Assembly: GCA_017883235.1 (NCBI GenBank)
Contig: JADGNY010000009.1
Span: forward strand, 1 to 64,000
Source of the DNA: Thermoanaerobaculia bacterium
GTDB taxonomy: Bacteria > Acidobacteriota > Thermoanaerobaculia > Gp7-AA8
Reading direction: 5' to 3'
DNA: 64,000 nt
The notes below the pieces were generated by a model that searched no databases, was not told the DNA's origin, and saw only the letters and a program-made list of their open reading frames with translations. A program made the translations under genes and the position numbers. Within the stretch, counting starts at the first letter, position 1, and each line of letters starts with the position of its first letter. This document shows positions 35,727-44,182 of the stretch, piece after piece.

Positions 35727-37244
35727 TCACCAGCAGGACGAAGGGAGGTTTGCCGATTCGTTCGATTCTCCGGGACGCCGAATCCTCTGCAGGATCAGCG
35801 GTCCGAATCCCCACGCGCTGTGTGTGTGGAACGGGCCGATCGAAAACGGTTTCCGGTTGAGGCGGTCGAGCACGACCCGGTATTCGTTGATGACGTGCGG
35901 TTCCTGATTGTAGAAGAGGTGTTGGCGTTCGCCGGGTGCGCCCGAGCCGTTGCCTGTCAGAACCAGGTAATCGATGCGATCCCAGCCTGGATAGGCATCG
36001 GAAGCGAAGACGTGATATTTCGCGCCGAGGGCTGGCCAGTAGTCGTAGACCATCACCGTGCTCGTCCGCGGGATTATCGATTCGACAAGCCGCAGGTTCG
36101 CCTCGAGCCGCTGGTCTTCAGGCAGCGTGGCCATCACGGTCCAGGAGATCAGAACGCGCGAGATCGCGAGGAGATAGACCGGCAGCCCGAGAGCGGCTAG
36201 CAATCCCCGGTGGTTTGTGCGCTCATACAAAGTAAAGTCGATCGCGAGGAGCATCGGGCCCACAATCCAGACATAGTAGAACTCTCGAGGGAAGAGCACC
36301 GGAATCGCGAGCTGGACGATCAACGGAACGAGCCACAGATTTCGATTGCGCCTTCCAGCGACGGCGATCGGAATCAGCATGGCGATCGCGGCCGGAGTCG
36401 GTGTGCGTCCGTAGCGAAAGCCGTCCAGGATCATCGACCAGGATCGTCCGGAAGCCTGCCCGGCCCCTGTTGTGATCGATGAGAGCGTATCCCCGACGGA
36501 TACCGCGCTCGCGTATGCCAGGATGCTACCGAACGTCACTGCGGCCGTAGCCAGCCACAGCATGACGTTCGCGGGCCGATTGCGGCGGAGAAGCACGAGC
36601 CAGCCGATGAAAAATGCCGCGGCGATACTGGTTGCTCCCGCGAGTCCTTCGAGGATCCCAGCAATGAACCAGGCGCTGCGTTTCTCGGAGCGAACGCAAA
36701 GAATCCAACCGACGAATGCCAGGATCATTGCCAGTCCTTCTGGACGTCCATGCAACGTCAACGGAAGAACGAACAGTGCCGCCAGCGCTCCAGGCCAGCG
36801 TGGTCCACTCCGATTCAGCGTTCGGGCCACCGCGTACGTCACCCACGATAAGAGGAGGGAGATCGCCACGTCGAACGCAACGCTCGTTCGCAAGGTGAAC
36901 CCGAAGAGGCGTACCCAGATACCAAACGCCAGCGGAAAGAGCGGCAGGCCTATCCCTCGGCAGTGAACCTCTTTCGACCAGTACGGGACGCCCTCCTCCT
37001 CCGTGGCGACGAGGCGGCCGTGCAGACCCCATTCACGGCCCGCCGCTTTGTAGGCGATCTCGTCGTGGGCAATGAAACGGCCGTAGGTGACGAGGAGAGC
37101 AGCGTATGCCAGCTGTCCCGCGATCAGGAGTGCCAAGGCAATCCGATCCCAGCTCGTTCGTGTCGTTTTCGTCGTCATCGCCTTCGGTGCTGCCTGATAA
37201 GTGGCGGGGAACAAGATGCGCTCAGGATAGCCGAGTCGAGTCAT
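35727..37244 (-). CDS. ArnT/GT39-like membrane glycosyltransferase
   Basis: About 505 residues, or 483 if the ATG at 37178 is used. Roughly eleven membrane segments. The first periplasmic loop carries an acidic pair (FIAHDEIAYKAAG), the catalytic signature of GT-C enzymes such as ArnT and protein O-mannosyltransferases. A soluble periplasmic domain ends the chain (NEYRVVLDRLNRKPFSIGP). These enzymes take a sugar from undecaprenyl phosphate. It is the last gene of the operon that also encodes two SMR-type flippase subunits, so it probably transfers the sugar they flip. Confidence 0.8.
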   Translation of the reverse strand: MTRLGYPERILFPATYQAAPKAMTTKTTRTSWDRIALALLIAGQLAYAALLVTYGRFIAHDEIAYKAAGREWGLHGRLVATEEEGVPYWSKEVHCRGIGLPLFPLAFGIWVRLFGFTLRTSVAFDVAISLLLSWVTYAVARTLNRSGPRWPGALAALFVLPLTLHGRPEGLAMILAFVGWILCVRSEKRSAWFIAGILEGLAGATSIAAAFFIGWLVLLRRNRPANVMLWLATAAVTFGSILAYASAVSVGDTLSSITTGAGQASGRSWSMILDGFRYGRTPTPAAIAMLIPIAVAGRRNRNLWLVPLIVQLAIPVLFPREFYYVWIVGPMLLAIDFTLYERTNHRGLLAALGLPVYLLAISRVLISWTVMATLPEDQRLEANLRLVESIIPRTSTVMVYDYWPALGAKYHVFASDAYPGWDRIDYLVLTGNGSGAPGERQHLFYNQEPHVINEYRVVLDRLNRKPFSIGPFHTHSAWGFGPLILQRIRRPGESNESANLPSSCW

Positions 37245-37277
37245 GCGGGCGAGGAATCGCTGCCGGAGTCTCAGACA

Positions 37278-37625
37278 TCAGAGTGACCCCAGATTGAAGA
37301 TGATGATCCCGGCGAGAATCATCAGCATTCCCCAGAGGTGGTGCCTCCGCATCTTCTCGCCAAGGACGGCCACGGAGAGGACCGTCACGACGACGAATCC
37401 GAGCGGCGCGAGCGATACGGTCACGTGGAGGGGAAGAGTCTTCAGCGCGATCGTGGAAGTCACTGTGGATAAAAGCATCAGAGTGTAGCCAGCGATCGAG
37501 AACGGATCGAAAAATGACGCCAGCAGCCAGCGTTCGCGCCCGCGGAGCGCACCTCTCTTCAGCAGAAGCTGGCCGCTCGACGCCATGACGATCCCGGCGA
37601 GGAAGATCAGAATTGCTTTGGTCAA
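37278..37625 (-). CDS. SMR/EamA-type small membrane protein (ArnE/ArnF-like), second subunit
   Basis: About 115 residues from a TTG at 37625 overlapping the stop of its partner (TTGA). Four membrane segments are visible, starting AILIFLAGIVMASSGQLLLK and ending HHLWGMLMILAGIIIFNLG, the size and spacing of small multidrug resistance proteins and of the ArnE/ArnF flippase subunits. A Gln/Lys pair in segment 1 (GQLLLKRG) matches that subgroup. Paired small subunits like these flip undecaprenyl-phosphate sugars. Confidence 0.8.
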   Translation of the reverse strand: MTKAILIFLAGIVMASSGQLLLKRGALRGRERWLLASFFDPFSIAGYTLMLLSTVTSTIALKTLPLHVTVSLAPLGFVVVTVLSVAVLGEKMRRHHLWGMLMILAGIIIFNLGSL

Positions 37626-37984
37626 GGGAGATCCTCCCGCACGACGAGGTAGACCCCGGCGACAATGACCGCCGCGCCAGCGACATTTGCGATGGTCACG
37701 CGTTCGAAAAAGAAGATCCTGCTTGCCACGAGTACCAGGAAGTAGTTCAGGCTCGTGACCAGATATGCGACGAAGAGCCGGACTTCTCGCAGGACGAGTT
37801 GCCAGCAGAAGGCCTGGAGGACGAGAAGAGCCAAGCATCCGAGATACCAGGGGCTGGTGAGAAACGCGCCGAGGCTTGGTCTCCCCATGAGTAGGGCGGC
37901 AGTCTTGCCAAGAATAGCGACCACAGTTTGCAGAAGAAGAGACAAGCCCAGGAAGAGCCAAGACGCCGGGATTCGGCTTTTCAT
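37622..37984 (-). CDS. SMR/EamA-type small membrane protein (ArnE/ArnF-like), first subunit
   Basis: This 120-residue protein has four membrane segments: WLFLGLSLLLQTVVAILGK, WYLGCLALLVLQAFCWQLVL, VAYLVTSLNYFLVLVASRI, and IANVAGAAVIVAGVYLVV. It is co-translated with the next SMR-like gene and lies between the acylated-sugar genes and the ArnT-like enzyme, so it is likely one half of a lipid-linked sugar flippase. A general efflux role is less likely given the context. Confidence 0.8.
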   Translation of the reverse strand: MKSRIPASWLFLGLSLLLQTVVAILGKTAALLMGRPSLGAFLTSPWYLGCLALLVLQAFCWQLVLREVRLFVAYLVTSLNYFLVLVASRIFFFERVTIANVAGAAVIVAGVYLVVREDLP

Positions 37985-38063
37985 CAGTGCACGACCGCAA
38001 GAACGCCGGCCAACGGATCAGAATAGCAACGCGGCGCGCCGCCGGGTAACGCGATCGCGCCGC

Positions 38064-38801
38064 TCATGCAGCGTAAACCTTGCGCAGAACGACGAATGTT
38101 TGAGCGACTCGGTATTTCAGCGCGCTCATCTCGAGATTGAGGATCGGATAGTTGCGCGCCGAGACGTGCGTGGTGATCCGGGTAGTTCCTTGTCGGATGA
38201 GCTCGTTGTATTCATGAAACGCCGTAAGCGGAGCAAGCCCGGCTCCCTTGTAGTCGGGGTGGACTCCTCCCAGCAGCATGAGGGCCTCGCCGTTGCCGAT
38301 AAGACGGTGTGTCTTCATGGCCAGGGTCCTTCCGCTCTGCGTTTCGACTAGACGGTAAACTCGCTCGTCGGGCCGTTCGAACGATTGTCGTACATAGGCC
38401 TCATATCGCTTTCCGGAAAGAGTTCGTGCGTCTGTGAACCAGGGGTCGACAAGCCAACGGTCATCTGTGAAGGTCTCGCGGACGATTCCCAGCACATCTT
38501 CCAGTGCGGAAGCGTCCTCAACGTGCTCGAACCGATACAGCCCGTCAGCAATCTCGAACGGTTGTTTGAGCTTGAAGGTGAGGCGCAATTGAGTCTCGAT
38601 GAAGCGGAATCCAGCCTCCTCGAATCGATGAATCAGCGCAACATCCTCGATCTTCAGCTTGCAAAGCACGTACGCGGGACGAAACCGGGCAGAGTAGTCT
38701 CGTTCCGCTGCGACAACGTCGTCTCCTCCTACCGGGTCGATCAAATCCAGCACCGGCCGCCCAAGCACCCGCGAGTCGATCTCGTTTTGTCGGATTTCCA
38801 T
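38064..38801 (-). CDS. GNAT-family N-acyltransferase, WecD-like
   Basis: About 245 residues from the ATG at 38801, six bases after the upstream stop. The N-terminal half is a divergent GNAT-like fold, and the C-terminal half has the acetyl-CoA or acyl-carrier binding block GEALMLLGGVHPDYKGAGLA and LIRQGTTRITTHVSARNYP. Size and layout resemble WecD (RffC), the acetyltransferase for dTDP-4-amino-4,6-dideoxygalactose. wecE lies 9 kb away in the same cluster. Its operon partners are acyl carrier proteins, so it may use acyl-ACP instead of acetyl-CoA. This last point is inference. Confidence 0.8.
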   Translation of the reverse strand: MEIRQNEIDSRVLGRPVLDLIDPVGGDDVVAAERDYSARFRPAYVLCKLKIEDVALIHRFEEAGFRFIETQLRLTFKLKQPFEIADGLYRFEHVEDASALEDVLGIVRETFTDDRWLVDPWFTDARTLSGKRYEAYVRQSFERPDERVYRLVETQSGRTLAMKTHRLIGNGEALMLLGGVHPDYKGAGLAPLTAFHEYNELIRQGTTRITTHVSARNYPILNLEMSALKYRVAQTFVVLRKVYAA

Positions 38802-38806
38802 GACGG

Positions 38807-39655
38807 TTAAAGGGCGACCATGTTCTCTGCGTAGAAATGCGTGTCTTGGTGTTCGCGAGAGTACGGCGTAGCCAGAAAGTAGTCGATGTCGCCTAGAAGC
38901 CGGTTTTCGATGGCGCGATACCCTGCGGGCTCGGCGATCGAGCTGATGTAGCTGTCTCCGCACTGGACTTCGAGCATTACCCGCTCGCCTCGCATCGCGT
39001 CCACGAATCTCGTGCTACCGGTGGGCACGACCCCTTCGTAGCGTACAAACAGGGTCCAGGTCTCCTCGCGTGCTTTCCCTCCGTCGGTCACGGTCCCCTT
39101 AAACTCCCGGTCGTATCGGTAGGGAACTTCGAGACGTTTCTCCACATAGTGCGTGTATGTGAAGCATTTCGCCGGGCTGACGCCAAGAAAGAGGAAGCGG
39201 ACCTTGTCGCCGAGATCGTGGATCCGGTCGAACGTACCTCCTCGTCCCAGCGACGTGTGCGGAAGGTCGCGAATGATGCCCTTGTAGCGGCCGGATACGG
39301 CCACTGACATCAAAGGGTCGGGTGATCGCTCGCTCTCCGGCAGACCGCGAAAAAACTCATTCAGCGCACCCATCTGTGATTTTGAGCGCTGCGCATCGAA
39401 AGCCGTACCGTTGCAGAAGCTGAACGTGAACGCAGGCATGACGATCGTGCCGACACCGGTTGCGTGGAGGACCTCGATCACGGCCTCCAGCAGTCCGCGC
39501 CGTCCGAGGTCAGGATTCGGAAGGCCGAATGACATCTCCGAGTGCATATAAAGAAGATCGCAGTCTGGCGCCTTGACGTCCTGCAAGCACTGGAGGATGT
39601 CTCGATTGGTGATCCAGCGGCCGTCCGCGGTCTGAAAGAGATTTAGAAGTTGCAT
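38807..39655 (-). CDS. AAC(3)-family N-acyltransferase
   Basis: This 282-residue cytoplasmic protein has the antibiotic-NAT fold: LLYMHSEMSFGL with the first conserved His, VGTIVMPAFTFSFCNG, a second His/Ser region RDLPHTSLGRGGTF, and CFTYTHYVEKRLEVPYRY, the AAC(3) core motif. Members of this fold that sit in polysaccharide clusters act on amino sugars, not antibiotics. It lies between an SDR and a GNAT, downstream of ACP and KAS III genes, so it likely transfers an acyl group to a sugar amine or to another acyl chain. Confidence 0.85.
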   Translation of the reverse strand: MQLLNLFQTADGRWITNRDILQCLQDVKAPDCDLLYMHSEMSFGLPNPDLGRRGLLEAVIEVLHATGVGTIVMPAFTFSFCNGTAFDAQRSKSQMGALNEFFRGLPESERSPDPLMSVAVSGRYKGIIRDLPHTSLGRGGTFDRIHDLGDKVRFLFLGVSPAKCFTYTHYVEKRLEVPYRYDREFKGTVTDGGKAREETWTLFVRYEGVVPTGSTRFVDAMRGERVMLEVQCGDSYISSIAEPAGYRAIENRLLGDIDYFLATPYSREHQDTHFYAENMVAL

Positions 39656-39666
39656 CGACGTATCCG

Positions 39667-40395
39667 CTACCGAACGGTCAGCCCACCATCTACTACCATG
39701 CTACTGCCGGTGATCCATGACGCCTTTTCGGAGAGGAGAAATTCGACGGCATCAACGACGTCGGAGATCTTCCCCAGCCCCAGCAAGTACAGCTCCCTAT
39801 TCCTTGCTGACAGCTCCGGATCGCGCAACACTGCCTGAGCCATGTTGGTCGGTACGCCGCCGGCGACGATCGAGTTCAGCCTCACGTCCGGTGCGAGCTC
39901 GACCGCAAGAGAGCGCATCATGGCGTCAATGGCGCCCTTGCTTGCCGAGTAGATCGCCTGGCCTTTGGTCCCTCGGATGCTGTACGAGCTCGACAGGAAG
40001 ACGACGTTGGAAAGGTGGCGGCCATTTACCGGCCGGCGCAGAAGAGCGCGGATGATCTGAACGGCCGCCAGAAAGTTGACATCCATGATCTCCGCCACGG
40101 TCTCGCAATCCATGTCCCTCATCGGAAGGACTTTGACGATGCCGGCGCTATGAACGAACGCATCGACGGCCGCTTCGTGAGTTTTCAGAAAAGCACTGAG
40201 AGCGTCGGTCGCGGAAGTCACGTTGCGAAGGTCGAAAGGCCAGAGGAGATGCGGACCGCCGCCGATCGACGACTGCAGAGCAGCGAGGCGCTCCGACGAC
40301 CGGCCGCAGAGAATGAGGGGCCGGAGAGGCGCAAGGCGGCGAGCGATCGCCTCGCCGATGCCGGACGAAGCGCCGGTGATCAGCGTGAAGCTCAC
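39667..40395 (-). CDS. short-chain dehydrogenase/reductase (FabG-like)
   Basis: About 242 residues from a GTG at 40395 overlapping the ACP stop (GTGA). The Rossmann motif is TLITGASSGIGEAIARRL, the structural motif is VHSAG, and the active site is SSSYSIRGTKGQAIYSASKG, with Ser, Tyr and Lys in place. The end WITGSSMVVDGGLTVR is standard for classical FabG-type enzymes. Linked with ACP and KAS III, it most likely reduces a 3-oxoacyl-ACP to a 3-hydroxyacyl-ACP with NAD(P)H. Confidence 0.88.
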   Translation of the reverse strand: MSFTLITGASSGIGEAIARRLAPLRPLILCGRSSERLAALQSSIGGGPHLLWPFDLRNVTSATDALSAFLKTHEAAVDAFVHSAGIVKVLPMRDMDCETVAEIMDVNFLAAVQIIRALLRRPVNGRHLSNVVFLSSSYSIRGTKGQAIYSASKGAIDAMMRSLAVELAPDVRLNSIVAGGVPTNMAQAVLRDPELSARNRELYLLGLGKISDVVDAVEFLLSEKASWITGSSMVVDGGLTVR

Positions 40396-40616
40396 GGCCC
40401 CTTCCGCGCTTCCACGAGCCGCCGCAGATCTCCAACGGTAGCCGAGTTTTTCAGGTCGTCGGCCGAGATGGTTACCCGGTAGTGTCTGTCGATCATCGCC
40501 ACAAGCGACAACGCAGTGAGCGAGTCCCACTCTTCGCAGTCACGAAGCACAGTTTCATCGTCAGCCACATCGAGCTCGAGAACCTCGGCTGCCTTTTCGA
40601 GAAATGGATCCGTCAT
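40392..40616 (-). CDS. acyl carrier protein (arm 1, second ACP)
   Basis: This 74-residue acidic protein has the carrier-protein signature EEWDSLTALSLVAMI, where Ser32 is the likely 4'-phosphopantetheine site, and a helix-rich end (LKNSATVGDLRRLVEA). Its stop overlaps the SDR start and its ATG overlaps the KAS III stop. The Trp-Asp-Ser-Leu form is common in stand-alone carrier proteins of sugar-modification and peptide-like pathways, unlike the ADSLD of fatty-acid AcpP. Confidence 0.9.
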   Translation of the reverse strand: MTDPFLEKAAEVLELDVADDETVLRDCEEWDSLTALSLVAMIDRHYRVTISADDLKNSATVGDLRRLVEARKGP

Positions 40617-41698
40617 GCGGCAACTCCCTCAGACGTGTAGTCGATCGTGTCACAAACGGCCAGCGGTCCGACGTTCATCACCATCGACGCCCAGGTGAGG
40701 CCAACCCCGAAGCCGGCAAAACAGAGGCGAAGGCTCTGGTCGCGGAGCTGCGCGCCCAGGTTGAACGTGACGTTCGTCGGAATCGTGGCACCGCTGCCGT
40801 TGCCAAAATGCTCGACGACATTGTTCGGCATGCGCTCGTGCGCGATGCCCATTCGGTCTGCCAGTTTCTCGAGCATGAATCGGTTCGGCTGATGGAACAT
40901 GAAATAGTCTATGTCGCCGCTGCTCAACCCTGCATCACGGAGAAGGGACTCGATCATCGGCGGGACTTCAGTCTGGACGAAGTTGAAGACCGCAGTACCA
41001 TTCATCGTCAGATGGTCTAGCGCGCGCCAGTTGTTGTCGCCCACGTCGCGTAGTTCGGCAGTTTCGACCGTCGAAGGAAGCCGGAAGCCTCCGGCCGGAA
41101 TCATGAGCGCTTCGTGCCGGGAGCCGTCCATCTTCAGGTTGGCGTGGATCATTTCTCCGTCCGCGGAACGCTCGACGATCGTGATGCATGCGGCATCGCC
41201 CGCGAGAGGGTAGCTGTTTTTGTCTTTCGGTGAGACCCGATGGCTCAGAACGTCGGCGTTGATGACGACGACCTGCCGGATACTCTCTTGCTCGAGGAGC
41301 AGAAACGCCTGCATGAGGCCGACGAGGAAGCCGGCGCAACCTTGATTGATATCGAGACAGAATACGTCGTTCTTCAACCCCAGACGGCCCTGGATGATGT
41401 TGCTGGTGGCTGGCATGAGGTAGTCAGGCGACTGCGTCACCAGAACCAGCGCATCGATGGATTCAGCCTGGAGAACCCCCCGATCGATGAGATACCGGAT
41501 ACCGAATACGGAAAGATCGGAGACGCACGTCTCGGGAGTGGCCAGGCGATGCCGGTCGAATCCCATTACGGTCTTCAACTTCATCGACTTCGCTTCTGGG
41601 AAATCGAATGCCTTCATGTCCTCGAGGAAGGTCCGCTCGTTCGACGGCAGAACCGTGAGCATGCCGGCGACACGTTTGCCGCGAAACGTGAACTTCAC
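40613..41698 (-). CDS. ketoacyl-ACP synthase III (FabH-like), arm 1
   Basis: This 361-residue thiolase-fold enzyme has the complete KAS III catalytic triad: Cys121 in DINQGCAGFLVG, His269 in YFMFHQPNRFML, and Asn300 in EHFGNGSGATIP. It would condense an acyl-CoA or acyl-thioester starter with malonyl-ACP, or act as an acyl transferase as some KAS III homologues do. It has ATGA overlaps with both flanking ACP genes, so production is tightly coupled to carriers. It is not adjacent to fatty-acid genes, so it serves a dedicated pathway. Confidence 0.92.
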   Translation of the reverse strand: MKFTFRGKRVAGMLTVLPSNERTFLEDMKAFDFPEAKSMKLKTVMGFDRHRLATPETCVSDLSVFGIRYLIDRGVLQAESIDALVLVTQSPDYLMPATSNIIQGRLGLKNDVFCLDINQGCAGFLVGLMQAFLLLEQESIRQVVVINADVLSHRVSPKDKNSYPLAGDAACITIVERSADGEMIHANLKMDGSRHEALMIPAGGFRLPSTVETAELRDVGDNNWRALDHLTMNGTAVFNFVQTEVPPMIESLLRDAGLSSGDIDYFMFHQPNRFMLEKLADRMGIAHERMPNNVVEHFGNGSGATIPTNVTFNLGAQLRDQSLRLCFAGFGVGLTWASMVMNVGPLAVCDTIDYTSEGVAA

Positions 41699-41925
41699 GG
41701 CTCGGCACCATGTTTCCGGAGCAGCGCTCCAATCACTTCGAGACTCTTGAAGTTTTCCGGCACGATGTCCGTGCCAGCAATCGAGATGCCGTACGCTTTG
41801 TCCAGGGCGGACACCAGCATCATGATGTCGAACGAGTCGAGCAGGCCGTCGTCGATCCAGTTGATCGAAGCCGCGAAGTCTTGTTCAGGACGGATGTCGC
41901 GGAGCGCATCCAGGATTCGAGCCAT
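41695..41925 (-). CDS. acyl carrier protein (arm 1, first ACP)
   Basis: About 76 residues from the ATG at 41925. The carrier motif is DDGLLDSFDIMMLVSALD, with Ser31 as the phosphopantetheine site. DSF in place of DSL is seen in DltC-like and other stand-alone carriers. It is the promoter-proximal gene of the leftward operon. Upstream is a 199-base gap shared with the rightward arm. Confidence 0.85.
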   Translation of the reverse strand: MARILDALRDIRPEQDFAASINWIDDGLLDSFDIMMLVSALDKAYGISIAGTDIVPENFKSLEVIGALLRKHGAEP

Positions 41926-42124
41926 TGCCACCTTTCTCCTGCGAGCGGATGTCGCTGCTGGACCCCGATGCTCACCGCGGTCGGGCACGAACATTGCGCC
42001 GCTCGCGTGGCGTAGAATACCGTACGAGCTCTGACCGGACGAACACTATCTCCACAATCCAGGGTTCATTCGGACCAACTCCACAGCAACGCCCGTCGTC
42101 GGGTCGAGGAGTGAGACACAAGCC
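41926..42124. promoter_or_regulatory. divergent control region between the two ACP/KAS III arms
   Basis: This 199-base gap separates two operons that start with ACP genes on opposite strands, so it must hold at least two promoters. A TAGAAT hexamer at about 42013 is a plausible rightward -10, without a convincing -35. GAGGAG near 42106 may be the ribosome binding site of the rightward ACP, at a long spacing of about 13 bases. No clear operator repeat was seen. Confidence 0.3.
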
Positions 42125-42433
42125 ATGACTGAACCGCATTCACCCGGCGAAAACGAGCTTCTCGACCTCATACTCGCCGTCCTGAAGGAAGGGCCGAAGA
42201 GGGAAGGCGAGGATGTCCAGATTGGTCCCGCTACGCCTTTGATCGGTGATAACGCACTGCTGGACTCGCTTGGTCTGGTCTCACTCATCACCGGACTGGA
42301 GCAGCGGCTTGATGATGAGTATGGAGTAGTAATCGCCATCGCAATCGACGAAGCGATCGTCGAAGACGAAGGGCCGCTCCGTACACCAGCGACACTCGTC
42401 AAATACATTCGTTCTCTTATCAACGCACAATGA
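42125..42433 (+). CDS. acyl carrier protein (arm 2)
   Basis: This 102-residue acidic protein has the carrier motif NALLDSLGLVSLITGLE; Ser48 is the likely pantetheine site. It is longer than the usual 75-85 residues because of an N-terminal extension and an acidic loop near VIAIAIDEAIVEDEG. It starts the rightward operon and is followed four bases later by an SDR gene. Confidence 0.85.
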   Translation: MTEPHSPGENELLDLILAVLKEGPKREGEDVQIGPATPLIGDNALLDSLGLVSLITGLEQRLDDEYGVVIAIAIDEAIVEDEGPLRTPATLVKYIRSLINAQ

Positions 42434-42437
42434 GCGT

Positions 42438-43154
42438 ATGGTGTGGCCGATGAGGGGCGACGAGGTTCTGCTCATTACCGGAACAAGCCGCGGTCTCGGC
42501 CTTGGATTGGCCGAGCAGTTCGTACGGGAGGGTTTTCGTGTGATCGGCTGCAGCCGGACTCCTCCGGTACGAGTGGTTGAAGGCCTTGACGACTATCGCG
42601 TGGACGTTACAAGCGATGAGCAGGTCCGATCGATGATGTCGAAGATTCGCCGCGCCTATGGCCGGGTCGATGTACTGCTCAATAGTGCGGGAATGTATGC
42701 CGCGCAGTATCTCGCAATGACCTCCGTCGAGAAAGCACAAGCGGTACTCGCCACAAACGTTATAGGCACGTTACTCTGCAGCCGGGAAGCTGTGAAAGTC
42801 ATGAAGATGAATTACTATGGCCGGATCGTCAACCTGTCAACGATCGCCGTACCGCTTGCGAGTCCGGGAACGGCAATCTATGGAGCGTCAAAAGCAGCCG
42901 TGGAACAGTTGGGGCGGGTGCTCGCCAGAGAAGCTGCTTCTGACGGAATCACGGTGAATACCCTTGGGCTCTCGATCGTCGAGGGAGACGGTATGGGGTC
43001 TCACATTGGAAACGAAGCAGCAGAGGAAGCGCTGCGCGGAACGATTCTCGGTGTTCGCCTTACGATGAAGGATGTCATCCACGCAGTTCGTTTTCTTTCG
43101 AGTCCGGAGAGCGGGGCGCTGACGGGCCAGACGATTTATCTGGGGGGGATCTGA
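42438..43154 (+). CDS. short-chain dehydrogenase/reductase, arm 2
   Basis: This 238-residue enzyme has the Rossmann glycine motif LLITGTSRGLGLGLAEQF, the NSAG motif, and the active-site Ser and YGASK set in VNLSTIAVPLASPGTAIYGA. The end LTGQTIYLGGI is FabG-like. It lies between ACP and KAS III on the plus strand, so it should reduce the ketoacyl group made there. It is only distantly like the SDR of the other arm, so the two arms may yield different stereo- or chain products. Confidence 0.88.
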   Translation: MVWPMRGDEVLLITGTSRGLGLGLAEQFVREGFRVIGCSRTPPVRVVEGLDDYRVDVTSDEQVRSMMSKIRRAYGRVDVLLNSAGMYAAQYLAMTSVEKAQAVLATNVIGTLLCSREAVKVMKMNYYGRIVNLSTIAVPLASPGTAIYGASKAAVEQLGRVLAREAASDGITVNTLGLSIVEGDGMGSHIGNEAAEEALRGTILGVRLTMKDVIHAVRFLSSPESGALTGQTIYLGGI

Positions 43155-43157
43155 GCG

Positions 43158-44168
43158 GTGAACGTGGAGATTCACGATATTGCAGGATACCTGCCCGCCC
43201 GCATCGAGACGAACGAAATGCTGGCGGCCGAGAATCCGACCTGGGACATGGCGGCGATCGCCTCCCGAACGGGCGTGCTCAGCCGCCACATTGCAGCTGA
43301 GGGGGAGACTGCTTTCGACCTCGCCTGCCGGGCCTGCGATGTGCTGTTTTCGTCCAATCCCGGAGCGCGGGATTCAATCGACGCCGTGATCTTCTGCACG
43401 GAAAGCGGTGACTACATCATGCCGCCGAATTCCTGCCTTCTCCATAAGTATCTCGACCTTCCCGACAACGTTCTGGCGTTCGATTTCAACCTCGCCTGTT
43501 CAGGCTATGTCTACGGGCTGACTCTGGCAGGATCGCTGATCTCGAGTGGCGTGTCCTCGAATGTTCTCCTGGTGAACGCGGACACCTATTCAAAGTACAT
43601 TCACAAGAACGACCGCGCTTCGCGGGTACTCTTCGGCGACGCCGCTGCAGTCACGTTACTCAGGCCCTCAACGTCGCCGAGCCGTATCGTGGACGTTCTC
43701 TGTTCCACATCGGGTAAGAATTTTGCCAAATTCATCATTCCGGCGGGAGGTTGCCGCACTCCGAAGTCGGACCAGACTTCGATTCCGGTCGAGGACAAGA
43801 GCGGCAACACCCGCACGCTCGAGCAGATCCAGATGGACGGCCTTGGGATTCTGACGTTCGTCAACACGAAGGTGCCGGAACAGATCCGCGCGGTCCTCAA
43901 GAGGAACAGTCTCACTCTGGACGACATCGACCTGTTCGTCTTTCATCAGGCGAGCAAACCGGCGCTCGATTCACTGAACCGGTTATTGAGGATCCCAGCG
44001 GGGAAGAGCTACTCGAATCTCAGCGAGGTCGGTAACACGGTGTCAGCTTCGATACCGCTTGCCTTGAAAAACGCAATGTCTGAAGGACTCATCCAACGCG
44101 GCAGCCGCGTACTACTCTCCGGGTTTGGTGTCGGACTGTCCTGGGCGACGGCGATCGTCGACCTCTGA
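43158..44168 (+). CDS. ketoacyl-ACP synthase III (FabH-like), arm 2
   Basis: This 336-residue protein starts at a GTG three bases after the SDR stop. The catalytic triad is Cys114 in DFNLACSGYVYG, His263 in LFVFHQASKPAL, and Asn293 in SEVGNTVSASIP. It differs from the KAS III of arm 1 in length and in the regions around the triad, so the two are not recent copies. It should make a short beta-ketoacyl-ACP or transfer an acyl group. Confidence 0.92.
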   Translation: MNVEIHDIAGYLPARIETNEMLAAENPTWDMAAIASRTGVLSRHIAAEGETAFDLACRACDVLFSSNPGARDSIDAVIFCTESGDYIMPPNSCLLHKYLDLPDNVLAFDFNLACSGYVYGLTLAGSLISSGVSSNVLLVNADTYSKYIHKNDRASRVLFGDAAAVTLLRPSTSPSRIVDVLCSTSGKNFAKFIIPAGGCRTPKSDQTSIPVEDKSGNTRTLEQIQMDGLGILTFVNTKVPEQIRAVLKRNSLTLDDIDLFVFHQASKPALDSLNRLLRIPAGKSYSNLSEVGNTVSASIPLALKNAMSEGLIQRGSRVLLSGFGVGLSWATAIVDL

Positions 44169-44182
44169 AAAACCGCAATTGT

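Noticed and set aside
37278..37984. SMR multidrug efflux pair
   Set aside because: Size fits, but the operon with N-acyltransferases and an ArnT-like enzyme fits a lipid-sugar flippase better; not proven.
38807..39655. Aminoglycoside resistance gene
   Set aside because: The fold is AAC(3), but the gene is part of an ACP/KAS III sugar operon, so drug modification is an unlikely role.
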